Below are positions 1 to 7,478 of a DNA stretch of 12,747 nucleotides, piece after piece; within the stretch, counting starts at the first letter, position 1, and each line of letters starts with the position of its first letter. This DNA comes from Gemmatimonadota bacterium (GTDB lineage Bacteria; 4572-55; J002), in NCBI GenBank assembly GCA_003697105.1, contig RFFQ01000172.1, forward strand, positions 1 to 12,747. The letters run 5' to 3'. The translations under genes were made by a program, and so were the position numbers. The notes under the pieces are model-generated. The model was not told where the DNA came from. It was given only the letters and a program-made list of their open reading frames with translations, and ran no database searches.

Positions 1-343
1 TATTCTTAAAACGGCTCGGTAAAGGGTCAATGTTTCCATCGCTACTCCACGAATGAGGGGTCAAGTAAATTGAGATGGAAAAATCTAAACCAAATCAAAG
101 CGCAACTTTTTGTTGATAATAAATGAGTTAAATAGCTTTTGTCAGTCAATCAGGACCCATAACATTGATAACTGGCTGACAAGTAACAACTTAATTTTTA
201 ACATTGGTCAATGTGGGTTGTACGGATACTGCCAATTAAGTTCCCTCACCGTTGTTGGGCATACGGGGGATATTGCGTTTTTCCGCTCCCATAATTGGCG
301 CCGGCACTCTGACGCCCTTTAGGAGTGGCTTGGTGTAAAACTG
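1..343. other. Non-coding leader upstream of menG
   Basis: No convincing gene lies here. The plus-strand frame entering at base 3 closes at a TGA at 54-56 and is too short to assign to an upstream gene. A 70-codon open frame at 110-322 starts at TTG, has no Shine-Dalgarno match and reads as low-complexity, non-family sequence. An imperfect inverted repeat (ACATTG/CAATGT, 201-214) and a weak hairpin (141-148 with 173-180) are visible but have no clear meaning. The only functional candidate is the promoter just downstream. Confidence 0.6.
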
Positions 344-372
344 TTGACAGGATGTCAGTTTCGCCCTATGTA
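344..372 (+). promoter_or_regulatory. Candidate sigma70-type promoter for menG-menB
   Basis: A perfect -35 hexamer TTGACA (344-349) is followed after 17 bp by a weak -10, TATGTA (367-372), about 50 bp before the menG ATG. The -35 overlaps a short dyad, TGACA-GGA-TGTCA (345-357), which could be an operator. The weak -10 limits confidence. Confidence 0.5.
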
Positions 373-420
373 TAGCACCTTCTGGCTAGCACATTTCGCT
401 GTATTAACGGAGTGATTTTG

Positions 421-1155
421 ATGAGTACATCTTCTTCGTCACATGAAAAAAATCCGCCTCGTGACCGCGTTTGGCTAATGTTTGACCGCATTGCCCATCG
501 CTACGATCTATTGAATCGATTATTATCCTTAGGGCAAGATATTGTCTGGCGGCAGCGTGTGGCGCAATATCTGCCGGAAAAGTCCCCTCTGCATCTGTTG
601 GATATGGCGACTGGCACCGCAGACCAATTGCTGATGATGTATGGCAAAACAGACCGTATCACTTCGGCGGTTGGGATGGATATGTCGGAGCAAATGCTGG
701 CAGTGGGGCGGAACAAAATTCGGGAGCGTCATCTGGAACATATAATGACGCTCCAAACGGGTGATGCTACCCAAATTCCAGCACCGGATCAGACATTTGA
801 TGTGGTAACGATCTCCTTTGGTATCCGCAACGTGAGCGATGTGGATCAAGCCCTGCGGGAGATGTACCGGGTTCTCAAACCAGCGGGTCGCGCATTAATC
901 TTGGAATTCTCACTGCCGCAAAATCGATTTTTGCGGGGGGTTTATCTCTTTTATTTTCGATATGTGTTGCCCGTTATTGGTGGCATGATTTCTGGAGACC
1001 GGTATGCCTACAATTACCTCAATAAGACCGTGGAGACTTTTCCCTATGGCGAAGCGTTTTGCCAACGGATGCGTTCTGCCGGATTTATCGCTGTTCAAGC
1101 GAATCCGCTCACATTTGGGATTGCCACCATTTATCAAGGTGATAAAGCAAGCTAA
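421..1155 (+). CDS. menG: Demethylmenaquinone methyltransferase (MenG/UbiE family)
   Basis: This enzyme C-methylates demethylmenaquinone with S-adenosylmethionine, the last step of menaquinone synthesis, at the cytoplasmic membrane. The 244-residue product has the usual family length. It carries family signature 1 (YDLLNRLLSLGQDIVWR, about residues 28-44), SAM-binding motif I (DMATGTAD, 61-68), the acidic post-I residue D87, GDA at 114-116, and signature 2 (RNVSD 136-140 through RVLKP 150-154). The C-terminus TFGIATIYQG resembles menaquinone-type rather than ubiquinone-type members. The ATG at 421 is chosen because GGAG (409-412) sits 8 nt upstream. An in-frame GTG at 412 would overlap that Shine-Dalgarno sequence and add only three residues. 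menB follows after 41 nt, which supports a menaquinone operon. UbiE is the alternative name, but no ubiquinone genes are seen. Confidence 0.93.
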   Translation: MSTSSSSHEKNPPRDRVWLMFDRIAHRYDLLNRLLSLGQDIVWRQRVAQYLPEKSPLHLLDMATGTADQLLMMYGKTDRITSAVGMDMSEQMLAVGRNKIRERHLEHIMTLQTGDATQIPAPDQTFDVVTISFGIRNVSDVDQALREMYRVLKPAGRALILEFSLPQNRFLRGVYLFYFRYVLPVIGGMISGDRYAYNYLNKTVETFPYGEAFCQRMRSAGFIAVQANPLTFGIATIYQGDKAS

Positions 1156-1196
1156 CAACTTCCATATTTTATTCGGTTTAGAAAGGAGTTATCGGC

Positions 1197-2018
1197 ATGA
1201 GTCAATTTGATTGGATTGAAGCCGGTCAATATGAAGATATTAAATATCACAAGTTTGATGGGATTGCCAAAATTACGATTAATCGCCCGCAGGTGCGGAA
1301 TGCATTTCGCCCGTTAACCGTCATGGAGATGTCCCAAGCGTTGCAGGATGCCCGCTACGATGCCAATATTGGGGTCATTATCCTGACCGGAGAAGGCGAA
1401 AAAGCTTTTTGTTCCGGGGGCGATCAAAAAATTCGGGGAGAGGCAGGTTATGTGGATGAGAGCGGTATCCATCACTTAAATGTCCTTGATTTTCAACGAC
1501 AAATCCGAACATGCCCCAAACCGGTGATTGCCATGGTTGCCGGTTATGCGGTTGGCGGAGGTCACGTGTTGCACCTGATGTGTGACCTGACCATCGCGGC
1601 AGATAATGCCATTTTCGGACAGACGGGTCCAAAAGTAGGGTCATTTGACGGTGGTTACGGGGCCAGCTATATGGCTCGGATTGTAGGGCAAAAAAAAGCG
1701 CGGGAAATCTGGTTTTTATGCCGCCAGTATAATGCCCAACAAGCGCTGGAGATGGGGTTAGTCAATACGGTGGTACCGTATGCGGATTTGGAGGCGGAAA
1801 CGGTACAATGGTGTCGTGAAATCTTGGCAAATTCTCCGATGGCAATCCGGTGCTTGAAAGCCGCTCTCAATGCAGATTGTGACGGTCAAGCCGGATTACA
1901 GGAACTTGCCGGCAATGCCACCATGCTATTTTACATGACTGAAGAGGGTCAAGAAGGCAAAAATGCCTTTTTGGAAAAGCGCAAACCGGATTTCTCCAAA
2001 TTCACCCGGCGTCCATAG
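1197..2018 (+). CDS. menB: 1,4-dihydroxy-2-naphthoyl-CoA synthase (MenB)
   Basis: MenB closes the second ring of the naphthoquinone nucleus by intramolecular Claisen (Dieckmann) condensation of o-succinylbenzoyl-CoA in menaquinone synthesis. It is a soluble hexameric crotonase-fold enzyme. The 273 residues match the E. coli type closely over most of their length. The CoA/oxyanion segment SGGDQ is at 73-77, [11 protein letters not shown] at 116-126, and the active-site loop [12 protein letters not shown] at 142-153. Q142, G144 and W172 correspond to E. coli Q154, G156 and W184, which bind bicarbonate in type I enzymes; type II enzymes carry an Asp at the G156 position. A strong AAGGAG (1183-1188) lies 8 nt before the ATG. 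The gene ends just before a terminator. Identification is near certain from motif conservation. Confidence 0.97.
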   Translation: MSQFDWIEAGQYEDIKYHKFDGIAKITINRPQVRNAFRPLTVMEMSQALQDARYDANIGVIILTGEGEKAFCSGGDQKIRGEAGYVDESGIHHLNVLDFQRQIRTCPKPVIAMVAGYAVGGGHVLHLMCDLTIAADNAIFGQTGPKVGSFDGGYGASYMARIVGQKKAREIWFLCRQYNAQQALEMGLVNTVVPYADLEAETVQWCREILANSPMAIRCLKAALNADCDGQAGLQELAGNATMLFYMTEEGQEGKNAFLEKRKPDFSKFTRRP

Positions 2019-2037
2019 TGTTAGGGTGCTTGGAAGG

Positions 2038-2073
2038 ACGGCTGCCTCTCTGTTACGGATTGGCAGCCGTTTT
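2038..2073 (+). terminator. Intrinsic terminator after menB
   Basis: A perfect 9-bp stem (ACGGCTGCC 2038-2046 with GGCAGCCGT 2062-2070) encloses a 15-nt loop and runs into a TTTT tract (2070-2073), starting 20 nt after the menB stop. There is no T tract on the other side, so it should act only on plus-strand transcripts. Confidence 0.85.
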
Positions 2074-2097
2074 CAGAGGTACAAGCGATACTCGCCG

Positions 2098-4308
2098 TTA
2101 TCGCAATAAAAGCATGGTTCGGGTTTCGGTGTTTGTGGGGGTTTCCAGCCGGTAGAAATACGTGCCGCTGGGGACGTTCCGTTGTAAGTTGTCTCGCCCG
2201 TCCCACTGTTGATGATAATGACCCGCTTCCCGCCAGGTGTTCTCTAGGGTACGCACCAAGCGACCGCTTAGATCGTAAATACTCAACTGGATTTGACCGG
2301 CGTGAGGTAAATCAAAACCAATTGTGGTGTTCGGGTTAAAAGGGTTGGGATAATTCGGGTACAACCGGCTTGTCTGGGGTAGCTGAATAGCGGTAATTTC
2401 GGTAGTGACTGCAACCGTTTCATCATATTCAAACAGATACAGTCCGGCTCCAGAATCGGCGAAATAGACAACGCCAGCATTCACAAAAATGCCCACTGCC
2501 GAACCCGGTGTGTTGTAATAGCCAACCTCCACCGGTTGGGTGGGATCGCTGACATCCACCACCCGTAAGCCGTGATCGTAATGCGCCATATACGCGAGTC
2601 CGTTTTCCACATGCACTGCTAAATCGTAGTTGCAGCAGCCGTAATTCCCGATTGCCAGATCGTATGTAGCGGTTCGTACAGGCTGTGCTGGGTCACTCAC
2701 GTCAAAAATCCACAAACCGGTGGCATTGGCGACATAAGCATATTGTCCTTCCACAAAAATACTATATGACCCCTGTGAATCATCTTCAATTTCCCAGAAA
2801 CCGGCTTCACTGATGTTTGCCGGATCGCTGACATCCATGATGCGCAATCCGCTGGAAGGGGGGAAGCCGGTACGCTGTTCCACCAAATAGGCATAATCGC
2901 CTTGCACCATCACATCCCATACATCCCAATAGAGATCGTCGTAGGCGCTGGTTTCGGTGATATTCGCCGGATCGCTCACATCGAGGATGCGAAACCCAGC
3001 GTAATTATCAGCAATGTAGGCGTAATCCCCTTCGACAAAAATGCCTTGAGCCTGTCCGGGGGAGATGTACACGCCTGTTTCAATGGGATTTTCGGGGTTA
3101 CTGACATCCACAACATGGACACCCTGCCCCAAATCGGTCATGTAAACCGTTTGGTCGATGGCGTAAATATCGGAGGTTGAACTGGAAACATCAAAATAGC
3201 CCTCTTCAAAGGGCTGTGCCATATCACGAACATTGATAATTCGTAAGCCGGTAAATTCGTCCGCGACATACGCGTAATCCCCTAGGGTGGTCACCGCTTT
3301 TGCCAAGCTCGGCGTATTGAAATTTCCCATATCAACCGGATTGGTGGGGTCTGTAACATCGAGGATTTGAGTTCCCCAAAAGTCATCGGCGACATATACC
3401 CGTTGATTGACGGCGTGTAGCCCTCGTGCAAATTCCAAAGCCGGGTAAATGCCCACTTCCTGCGGGGTGGTTGGGTCACTGATGTCGATCACCCGTATTC
3501 CATAGGCAAAATCCGCCAGATAGGCATAATTTGCTTCGACCGAAACGCTAAGAATCCAGCCGGGGGTATCGAATGCGCCTACTTCCATGGGATGTGCTGG
3601 GTCGCTAATATCCACTATCCGCAGGCCGGTGTAATAATCCGCAATGTAAGCGTAATCACCGACAACCTGTATATCCTGCGCCAGTCCGGGCGTGTCGTAA
3701 AAGCCAATTTCCACCGGTTCCGTTTTATCCTGGACATCAATGATGCGTAACCCGTAGTAATCATCGGCGATATAGGCATACGTACCGGTCACATATACCT
3801 GCTTCGCGTAACCCTGTGTTTGGAATGTGCCCAATGGTTGCGGGTGAGCCGGATCGCTAATATCCAAGATGTGGAGCATGCCGGCAACAGGCCACGCTTC
3901 GCTTTGTTCGGTAAGGTAGGCATAATCTCCGGCGACAAATACGCCGTGTGCTAAACCGGGAGTATCGTACGATGCCACTTCAACCGGATGTTCGGGATCA
4001 CGCACCTCAATAATACTCAAACCGAAACGGTCATCGGCGAGGTAAGCATAGTCTCCGGCTTTATGAACCCGTTTTGCCAAGCCGGGCGTATCAAATGATC
4101 CAACTTGATGTGCCTGATCCGGATCGCCAATCTCCACAATGGAAAAAAGACCGGTTGCCGCTACGTAGGCATAATTTCCCTCCACAAAAACGTCTGCTGG
4201 CAACCCACCGGCAAATTGCCCAATCGTATTGACATTCCAACTTTCTTCGGCATAACCCACCGCTATTAAACAGATCAGAACCAGTGCCATGAATGCACGT
4301 TTTGGCAT
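2098..4308 (-). CDS. Secreted LVIVD-repeat protein with FlgD-like/type IX-sorting C-terminal tail
   Basis: The product is an exported protein of 736 residues with no enzymatic motif. It begins with a signal peptide (MPKRAFMALV..., likely cleaved after A20 in VGYA). Residues 44-630 hold about 13 and a half copies of a roughly 42-residue unit, with the pattern G-D-YAY-I-AD-x-x-x-GLRI-I-D-ISDP-x-x-P-x-E-V-G-x-Y-x-TPG. This is the LVIVD repeat, which is predicted to form beta-propeller blades. From residue 650 to the end lies a domain beginning YPNYPNPFNP, with GRLVRTL and SGTYFYRL. Such tails anchor or sort secreted proteins in FCB bacteria, or act as FlgD Ig-like domains. The start is the ATG ending at 4308: it has AAAGGAG 5 nt upstream and gives a clean signal peptide, whereas the longer open frame to 4473 would bury it. 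The function is unknown; cell-surface binding or adhesion is a guess. Confidence 0.88.
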   Translation of the reverse strand: MPKRAFMALVLICLIAVGYAEESWNVNTIGQFAGGLPADVFVEGNYAYVAATGLFSIVEIGDPDQAHQVGSFDTPGLAKRVHKAGDYAYLADDRFGLSIIEVRDPEHPVEVASYDTPGLAHGVFVAGDYAYLTEQSEAWPVAGMLHILDISDPAHPQPLGTFQTQGYAKQVYVTGTYAYIADDYYGLRIIDVQDKTEPVEIGFYDTPGLAQDIQVVGDYAYIADYYTGLRIVDISDPAHPMEVGAFDTPGWILSVSVEANYAYLADFAYGIRVIDISDPTTPQEVGIYPALEFARGLHAVNQRVYVADDFWGTQILDVTDPTNPVDMGNFNTPSLAKAVTTLGDYAYVADEFTGLRIINVRDMAQPFEEGYFDVSSSTSDIYAIDQTVYMTDLGQGVHVVDVSNPENPIETGVYISPGQAQGIFVEGDYAYIADNYAGFRILDVSDPANITETSAYDDLYWDVWDVMVQGDYAYLVEQRTGFPPSSGLRIMDVSDPANISEAGFWEIEDDSQGSYSIFVEGQYAYVANATGLWIFDVSDPAQPVRTATYDLAIGNYGCCNYDLAVHVENGLAYMAHYDHGLRVVDVSDPTQPVEVGYYNTPGSAVGIFVNAGVVYFADSGAGLYLFEYDETVAVTTEITAIQLPQTSRLYPNYPNPFNPNTTIGFDLPHAGQIQLSIYDLSGRLVRTLENTWREAGHYHQQWDGRDNLQRNVPSGTYFYRLETPTNTETRTMLLLR
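2419..4179 (-). repeat. Degenerate ~126-bp coding repeats (LVIVD units)
   Basis: Fourteen tandem units of about 126 bp are visible through the recurring codons for GDYAYIAD and DISDP. Units 3, 10, 11 and 12 carry insertions. Units 6, 7, 9 and 14 have lost parts of the YAY core (for example QRVYVAD and QTVYMTD). Divergence between copies is high, so this is an old protein-level repeat and not a recent DNA expansion. Confidence 0.85.
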
Positions 4309-4374
4309 TGCAACTCCTTTCAATCTAAAATATGGGGATGACAACCTGAGGCAGGGTTTACTGAGGATGGCACC

Positions 4375-4407
4375 AATATAGACTTCAGGTATCACGAGAC
4401 TATCACA
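4375..4407 (-). promoter_or_regulatory. Candidate activator-dependent promoter of the LVIVD gene
   Basis: Read on the minus strand, CGTGATA-type half-sites occupy 4407-4390. A 9-bp gap follows, then TATATT (4380-4375), a 5/6 match to a -10 box. No good -35 is present. The arrangement of 7-bp direct repeats with a 4-bp spacer upstream of the -10 resembles sites used by OmpR/PhoB-class response regulators. This is inference from spacing only. Confidence 0.45.
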
Positions 4408-4452
4408 GTGGTTCGCGGTAAAATCTTTAGGTTGTGTGATATATCCGTGATA
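4390..4452. repeat. Symmetric operator-like array: two inverted pairs of 7-bp direct repeats
   Basis: TATCACG (4390-4396), a 4-bp spacer and TATCACA (4401-4407) form an 11-bp-period direct repeat. The mirror set TGTGATA (4435-4441), a 4-bp spacer and CGTGATA (4446-4452) lies 27 bp away on the opposite strand. The two arms pair at 14 of 18 positions, with all mismatches in the 4-bp spacers. The array lies between two divergently transcribed genes for exported proteins. Confidence 0.7.
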
Positions 4453-4467
4453 CTTCACCGCTACTTT
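4435..4467 (+). promoter_or_regulatory. Candidate activator-dependent promoter of the redoxin gene
   Basis: The right-hand half-site pair (4435-4452) is followed after 9 bp by TACTTT (4462-4467). This keeps the key T, A and final T of a -10 box but matches only 3/6. The 9-bp gap equals that on the other side. A start near 4474 would leave a leader of about 108 nt. The evidence is weaker than for the left side. Confidence 0.35.
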
Positions 4468-4581
4468 CTGCATCGAAATTGAAATGGTTTTTTTGTTCTA
4501 TTTGGGTTTCACTGTTTTCAATCTGCCGCAGTGGAATCGTAGTTATTTGGCAGATACTATCAACAGAGGAGTGATATTCCG

Positions 4582-5238
4582 ATGAAACCGTTGTTTTTAA
4601 CTGTAACGCTGGCAGTAACGTTGATGTTTTCAGTGTCGTGGGCACAAAAGAGTAAGGTGACCGAAGGGCAACCGGAGCGTTCGGTCGCAAAAATCAAAAT
4701 TGATGCTCCCGCACCGGATTTTACGTTGACCGATGCCACCGGCAAGACGTATTCGTTGTCGGATTTCAAGGGGAAATATGTTGTATTAGAATGGGTCAAC
4801 TTTGGCTGTCCCTTTGTTCGTAAACACTATGACACCAATAACATGCAACAACTGCAAAAAACGTACACGGAAAAAGGGGTTGTGTGGTTGGCTATTTGTT
4901 CTTCTGCCAAAGGTAAGCAAGGCTATTATAGCGGCGACGAGTTGACGAAACAACTGAAAAAAGAGAAATTCGCCGGAACTGCGTATTTGATCGATGAAGA
5001 TGGCACGGTGGGTAAGCTGTACAGTGCGAAAACCACGCCCCATATGTACGTTATTGACCCTGATGGTAATCTGATTTACATGGGCGCTATTGATAGCATG
5101 CCTTCCGCCAAAAAAGAGGATGTCAAGAGTGCCACAAATTACGTTGCCGCCGCACTGGATGCCGCTATGGAAGGTATGCCGGTGGAAACCAAAGCCACGA
5201 AGGCTTACGGATGTTCTGTTAAATATGGCAGTAAATAA
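4582..5238 (+). CDS. Exported thioredoxin-fold redoxin (AhpC/TSA, PRX-like family)
   Basis: This is a probable periplasmic thiol-disulfide or peroxiredoxin-like protein of 218 residues. A signal peptide (residues 1 to about 21, ending SVSWA) precedes an AhpC/TSA domain: APDFTLTDATGKTYSL at 44-59, FKGKYVVLEWVNFGCPFV at 62-79, and the cis-Pro loop TTPH with P153. The motif at C76 is G-C-P-F-V, not the CxxC of thioredoxins. A third cysteine, C211, sits in a C-terminal YGCSVKY element like that of PRX-like proteins with CPxV motifs. C76 and C211 are therefore candidates for a reacting pair; C106 is also present. GAGGAG (4566-4571) lies 10 nt before the ATG. The gene is divergent from the LVIVD gene and shares its intergenic region. 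The exact substrate cannot be read from the sequence. Confidence 0.88.
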   Translation: MKPLFLTVTLAVTLMFSVSWAQKSKVTEGQPERSVAKIKIDAPAPDFTLTDATGKTYSLSDFKGKYVVLEWVNFGCPFVRKHYDTNNMQQLQKTYTEKGVVWLAICSSAKGKQGYYSGDELTKQLKKEKFAGTAYLIDEDGTVGKLYSAKTTPHMYVIDPDGNLIYMGAIDSMPSAKKEDVKSATNYVAAALDAAMEGMPVETKATKAYGCSVKYGSK

Positions 5239-5298
5239 TCGATATTACCGCAAGGTATGGTAACATGCTCCGTTCGTATTTCCGGCAGTAGCCGTATG

Positions 5299-5341
5299 GC
5301 AAAAAGCCCTACATCTTTAGTGATGGTGCAGGGCTTTTTGC
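5299..5341. terminator. Bidirectional intrinsic terminator between convergent genes
   Basis: A perfect 12-bp inverted repeat (GCAAAAAGCCCT 5299-5310 with AGGGCTTTTTGC 5330-5341) has a 19-nt loop. A GGGCTTTTT tract occurs on both strands, so the hairpin can stop the redoxin transcript (plus) and the S46 peptidase operon (minus), which ends at 5378. Confidence 0.9.
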
Positions 5342-5377
5342 TGAGTTATCAAACGATTGAGCTTGATGGTTTCCGGC

Positions 5378-7441
5378 TTATGACCCCAATAGCTCTTGCA
5401 CGAGATGAGGGGCGCCATAAATTTTATCAAGCACTTCAAGCATGATCGCTGGATGTACCGCGACAGAACGCCCTTGCTCGGCATTATAAATATACGTGCT
5501 GATGATGGACTCAATGTTGCCATCAAAGATCAACCCCACCAATTTCCCCTCCCGGTTCACTACCGGACTGCCAGAATTCCCACCGACCACATCGGCTTCC
5601 AGCACAAAATTGTAGGGTGTGCGTAAATTCAGTTGCTCTTCGGCTTCCCGGTACCGTTGGGGCAACTGAAAGGGGAATTGGTTATTAAACCCGTATGCCC
5701 GGTCAAACAGACCGTAGAGTGTGGTTTGATACGGCGCAACCGTACCATTGTAGGGGTAGCCGGAAACGGTGCCAAAGGACAAGCGTAGGGTAAAATTCGC
5801 GTCGGGAGGCAGCTCACTGCCGTGTTGTTGAAACATAAGGTCTGCCAATAGACTGCCTTGGGTTTCTATAACACTTTTGACCTGATTTTTGTATTGCTCG
5901 TGGTATTGACGTAACATGGGAACGACGCGCCGTGCTAGGACGATCAGCGGGTCTGTGGAGGCTTCCACCGCCGCGACACCCCCTTCGACTAATTCCCGGC
6001 GATATGCCGCATCCACCAACCGACTATTCAAGATGGCCTCTTGTGCTACATCCCGTGGAGGCTTGCCCTCAAACAGCGTTTGTACAAAGGGGTCATCCTT
6101 GCCCAGTTCATCCGCGATAAATTGGAAGCGTTCGCCGAACAAAAACGCCTCTTTTTCCGCATAGACCGGTGCTTCCGAGAAGACCTCATATGCCAGTGAT
6201 TCCAAATTGGAGTCCCGATAATCTTCTAGCCGTTCTTCATTTGGTTTTTCGATTTCCGTGACCCATTCCACAATTGTACGAGCCTTCCCAATCAGTGATC
6301 CTTTCCAGCCGAACAATCGATCTTCCACAAAATGATGTTTGTAGAAAGTTTCAAAGTTGCTGTAAGCTTGGTCAATATCATTCCATAAATTGCCATAGGT
6401 AGCCGCCAGGGCAGGGTCTGTCTGGACAAAATCTCGCAAGGCTTGTTCCCGCCGAATCTGTTGGTTAAAAATGGTAGAATCGTTTAGCCCTACTGCCCAA
6501 CTACCGACCCGCTTGAGCATATTTTCCACAAAGGCATGGTCGGGACGGGCTTGGCGGGCTTGTTCCATGCCTCGTGCCTCGTAAGCATAAACCGCTTGCC
6601 GGAGTACTTGCAGTTCGCGCAGTTGAAATGGAATCAGGTAATCCCGGTCGAATGCCATTTGAGTGACCGTTTGCAACCGGCGCGTATTTCCCGGATGCCC
6701 CGAGACAAAGACGAGCTCTTTGTTGGTGGCGCCTTCAGGGTTCCATTGTAGAAAATGCTCGGCTTTTAGCGGTTTTTCGTTTTCGTAAATGCGGAAGAGG
6801 GCAAAATCCAGCGACCAACGCGGGTAGGTGTAATTATCCAAGTCGCCACCGAAGTAGGCTGTGAACATTTCCGGGGCAAATACCAACCGGATGTCGGTAT
6901 AACGGCGGTATCCATAGAGCTTAAATTGACTACCGTTATATAACTCTACCACTTCATACACGAGGTCGCCTTGTGCATTTGCCGCTTGCTCTATCCGGGC
7001 GATTTCGGCATCGCGGGCGGTTTTGATCGCGGTGGGATCGGTCAGATGTGCCGCCGCTTGGTGTACCTGTTCGGTGATATTTTCAATCGAGTAGAGTATA
7101 TCAATTTCCAGATCGGTTGTCGGGATTTCGTCTGTATAGGAATGCGCGATAAATCCATTGGCGATATAATCGTTCTCCGGGGTGGAAAGTTTCTGAATCT
7201 GTCCAAACCCGACATGGTAGTTTGTTAGCACTAAGCCATTGGCGGAGACAATCGACCCGGAACCGCCATCATTCAGGCGGCACGACGAGCGTTGGACATG
7301 ATCCAACCACTCTGGAGTGAGTTCAAAGGAATACTGCTGTTTCAGATAATCTACTGGGGGTTGGTCAAATGTCCAGAAGCCCTCTTCAGCAAATAACTGG
7401 GGTGAGAGCATCAATATTATCAATATGATTGCGCGATTCAT
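5378..7441 (-). CDS. S46 family dipeptidyl peptidase (DPP7/DPP11-like)
   Basis: This is an exported serine exopeptidase that releases dipeptides from the N-terminus of oligopeptides, usually in the periplasm or outer envelope of Bacteroidetes and relatives. The 687 residues match family length. A signal peptide (residues 1-18, ending QLFA) precedes the typical GFWTFDQPP start. The chymotrypsin-like triad is visible as H76 (LTNYH), D212 (SLDFALFRIY) and S623 (GGNSGSPV). G641, 18 residues after the catalytic Ser (FDGN), falls where DPP7 has Gly and DPP11 has Arg, so preference for hydrophobic rather than acidic P1 residues is inferred. TNYH replaces the commoner TNHH. GGAG lies about 8 nt upstream of the start. 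It follows pgsC by 37 nt on the same strand, so co-transcription is likely. The family call is firm; its link to the upstream genes is inference. Confidence 0.94.
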   Translation of the reverse strand: MNRAIILIILMLSPQLFAEEGFWTFDQPPVDYLKQQYSFELTPEWLDHVQRSSCRLNDGGSGSIVSANGLVLTNYHVGFGQIQKLSTPENDYIANGFIAHSYTDEIPTTDLEIDILYSIENITEQVHQAAAHLTDPTAIKTARDAEIARIEQAANAQGDLVYEVVELYNGSQFKLYGYRRYTDIRLVFAPEMFTAYFGGDLDNYTYPRWSLDFALFRIYENEKPLKAEHFLQWNPEGATNKELVFVSGHPGNTRRLQTVTQMAFDRDYLIPFQLRELQVLRQAVYAYEARGMEQARQARPDHAFVENMLKRVGSWAVGLNDSTIFNQQIRREQALRDFVQTDPALAATYGNLWNDIDQAYSNFETFYKHHFVEDRLFGWKGSLIGKARTIVEWVTEIEKPNEERLEDYRDSNLESLAYEVFSEAPVYAEKEAFLFGERFQFIADELGKDDPFVQTLFEGKPPRDVAQEAILNSRLVDAAYRRELVEGGVAAVEASTDPLIVLARRVVPMLRQYHEQYKNQVKSVIETQGSLLADLMFQQHGSELPPDANFTLRLSFGTVSGYPYNGTVAPYQTTLYGLFDRAYGFNNQFPFQLPQRYREAEEQLNLRTPYNFVLEADVVGGNSGSPVVNREGKLVGLIFDGNIESIISTYIYNAEQGRSVAVHPAIMLEVLDKIYGAPHLVQELLGS

Positions 7442-7478
7442 ATGCGGGTCTCCACAATTTAGATGTTGAATTTTGGCT

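Noticed and set aside
141-180. Possible hairpin GTCAGTCA/TGGCTGAC as a structured RNA
   Set aside because: A single 8-bp imperfect stem with a 24-nt loop and no T tract or conserved RNA motif.
110-322. 70-codon plus-strand open frame from a TTG
   Set aside because: No Shine-Dalgarno sequence, no recognisable family, and no signal peptide or domain; it most likely arises by chance in the menG leader.
2419-4179. Tandem repeats considered as CRISPR or satellite DNA
   Set aside because: The period is about 126 bp, in frame, and diverged at DNA level while protein motifs persist, so these are protein repeats.
4309-4473. N-terminal extension of the LVIVD protein to a start at 4473
   Set aside because: The extension would bury a clear signal peptide and would cover the operator-like array; the ATG ending at 4308 has its own AAAGGAG.
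5257-5445. Short plus-strand open frame across the convergent gene ends
   Set aside because: It runs through the bidirectional terminator and into the 3' end of the S46 gene and has no supporting features.
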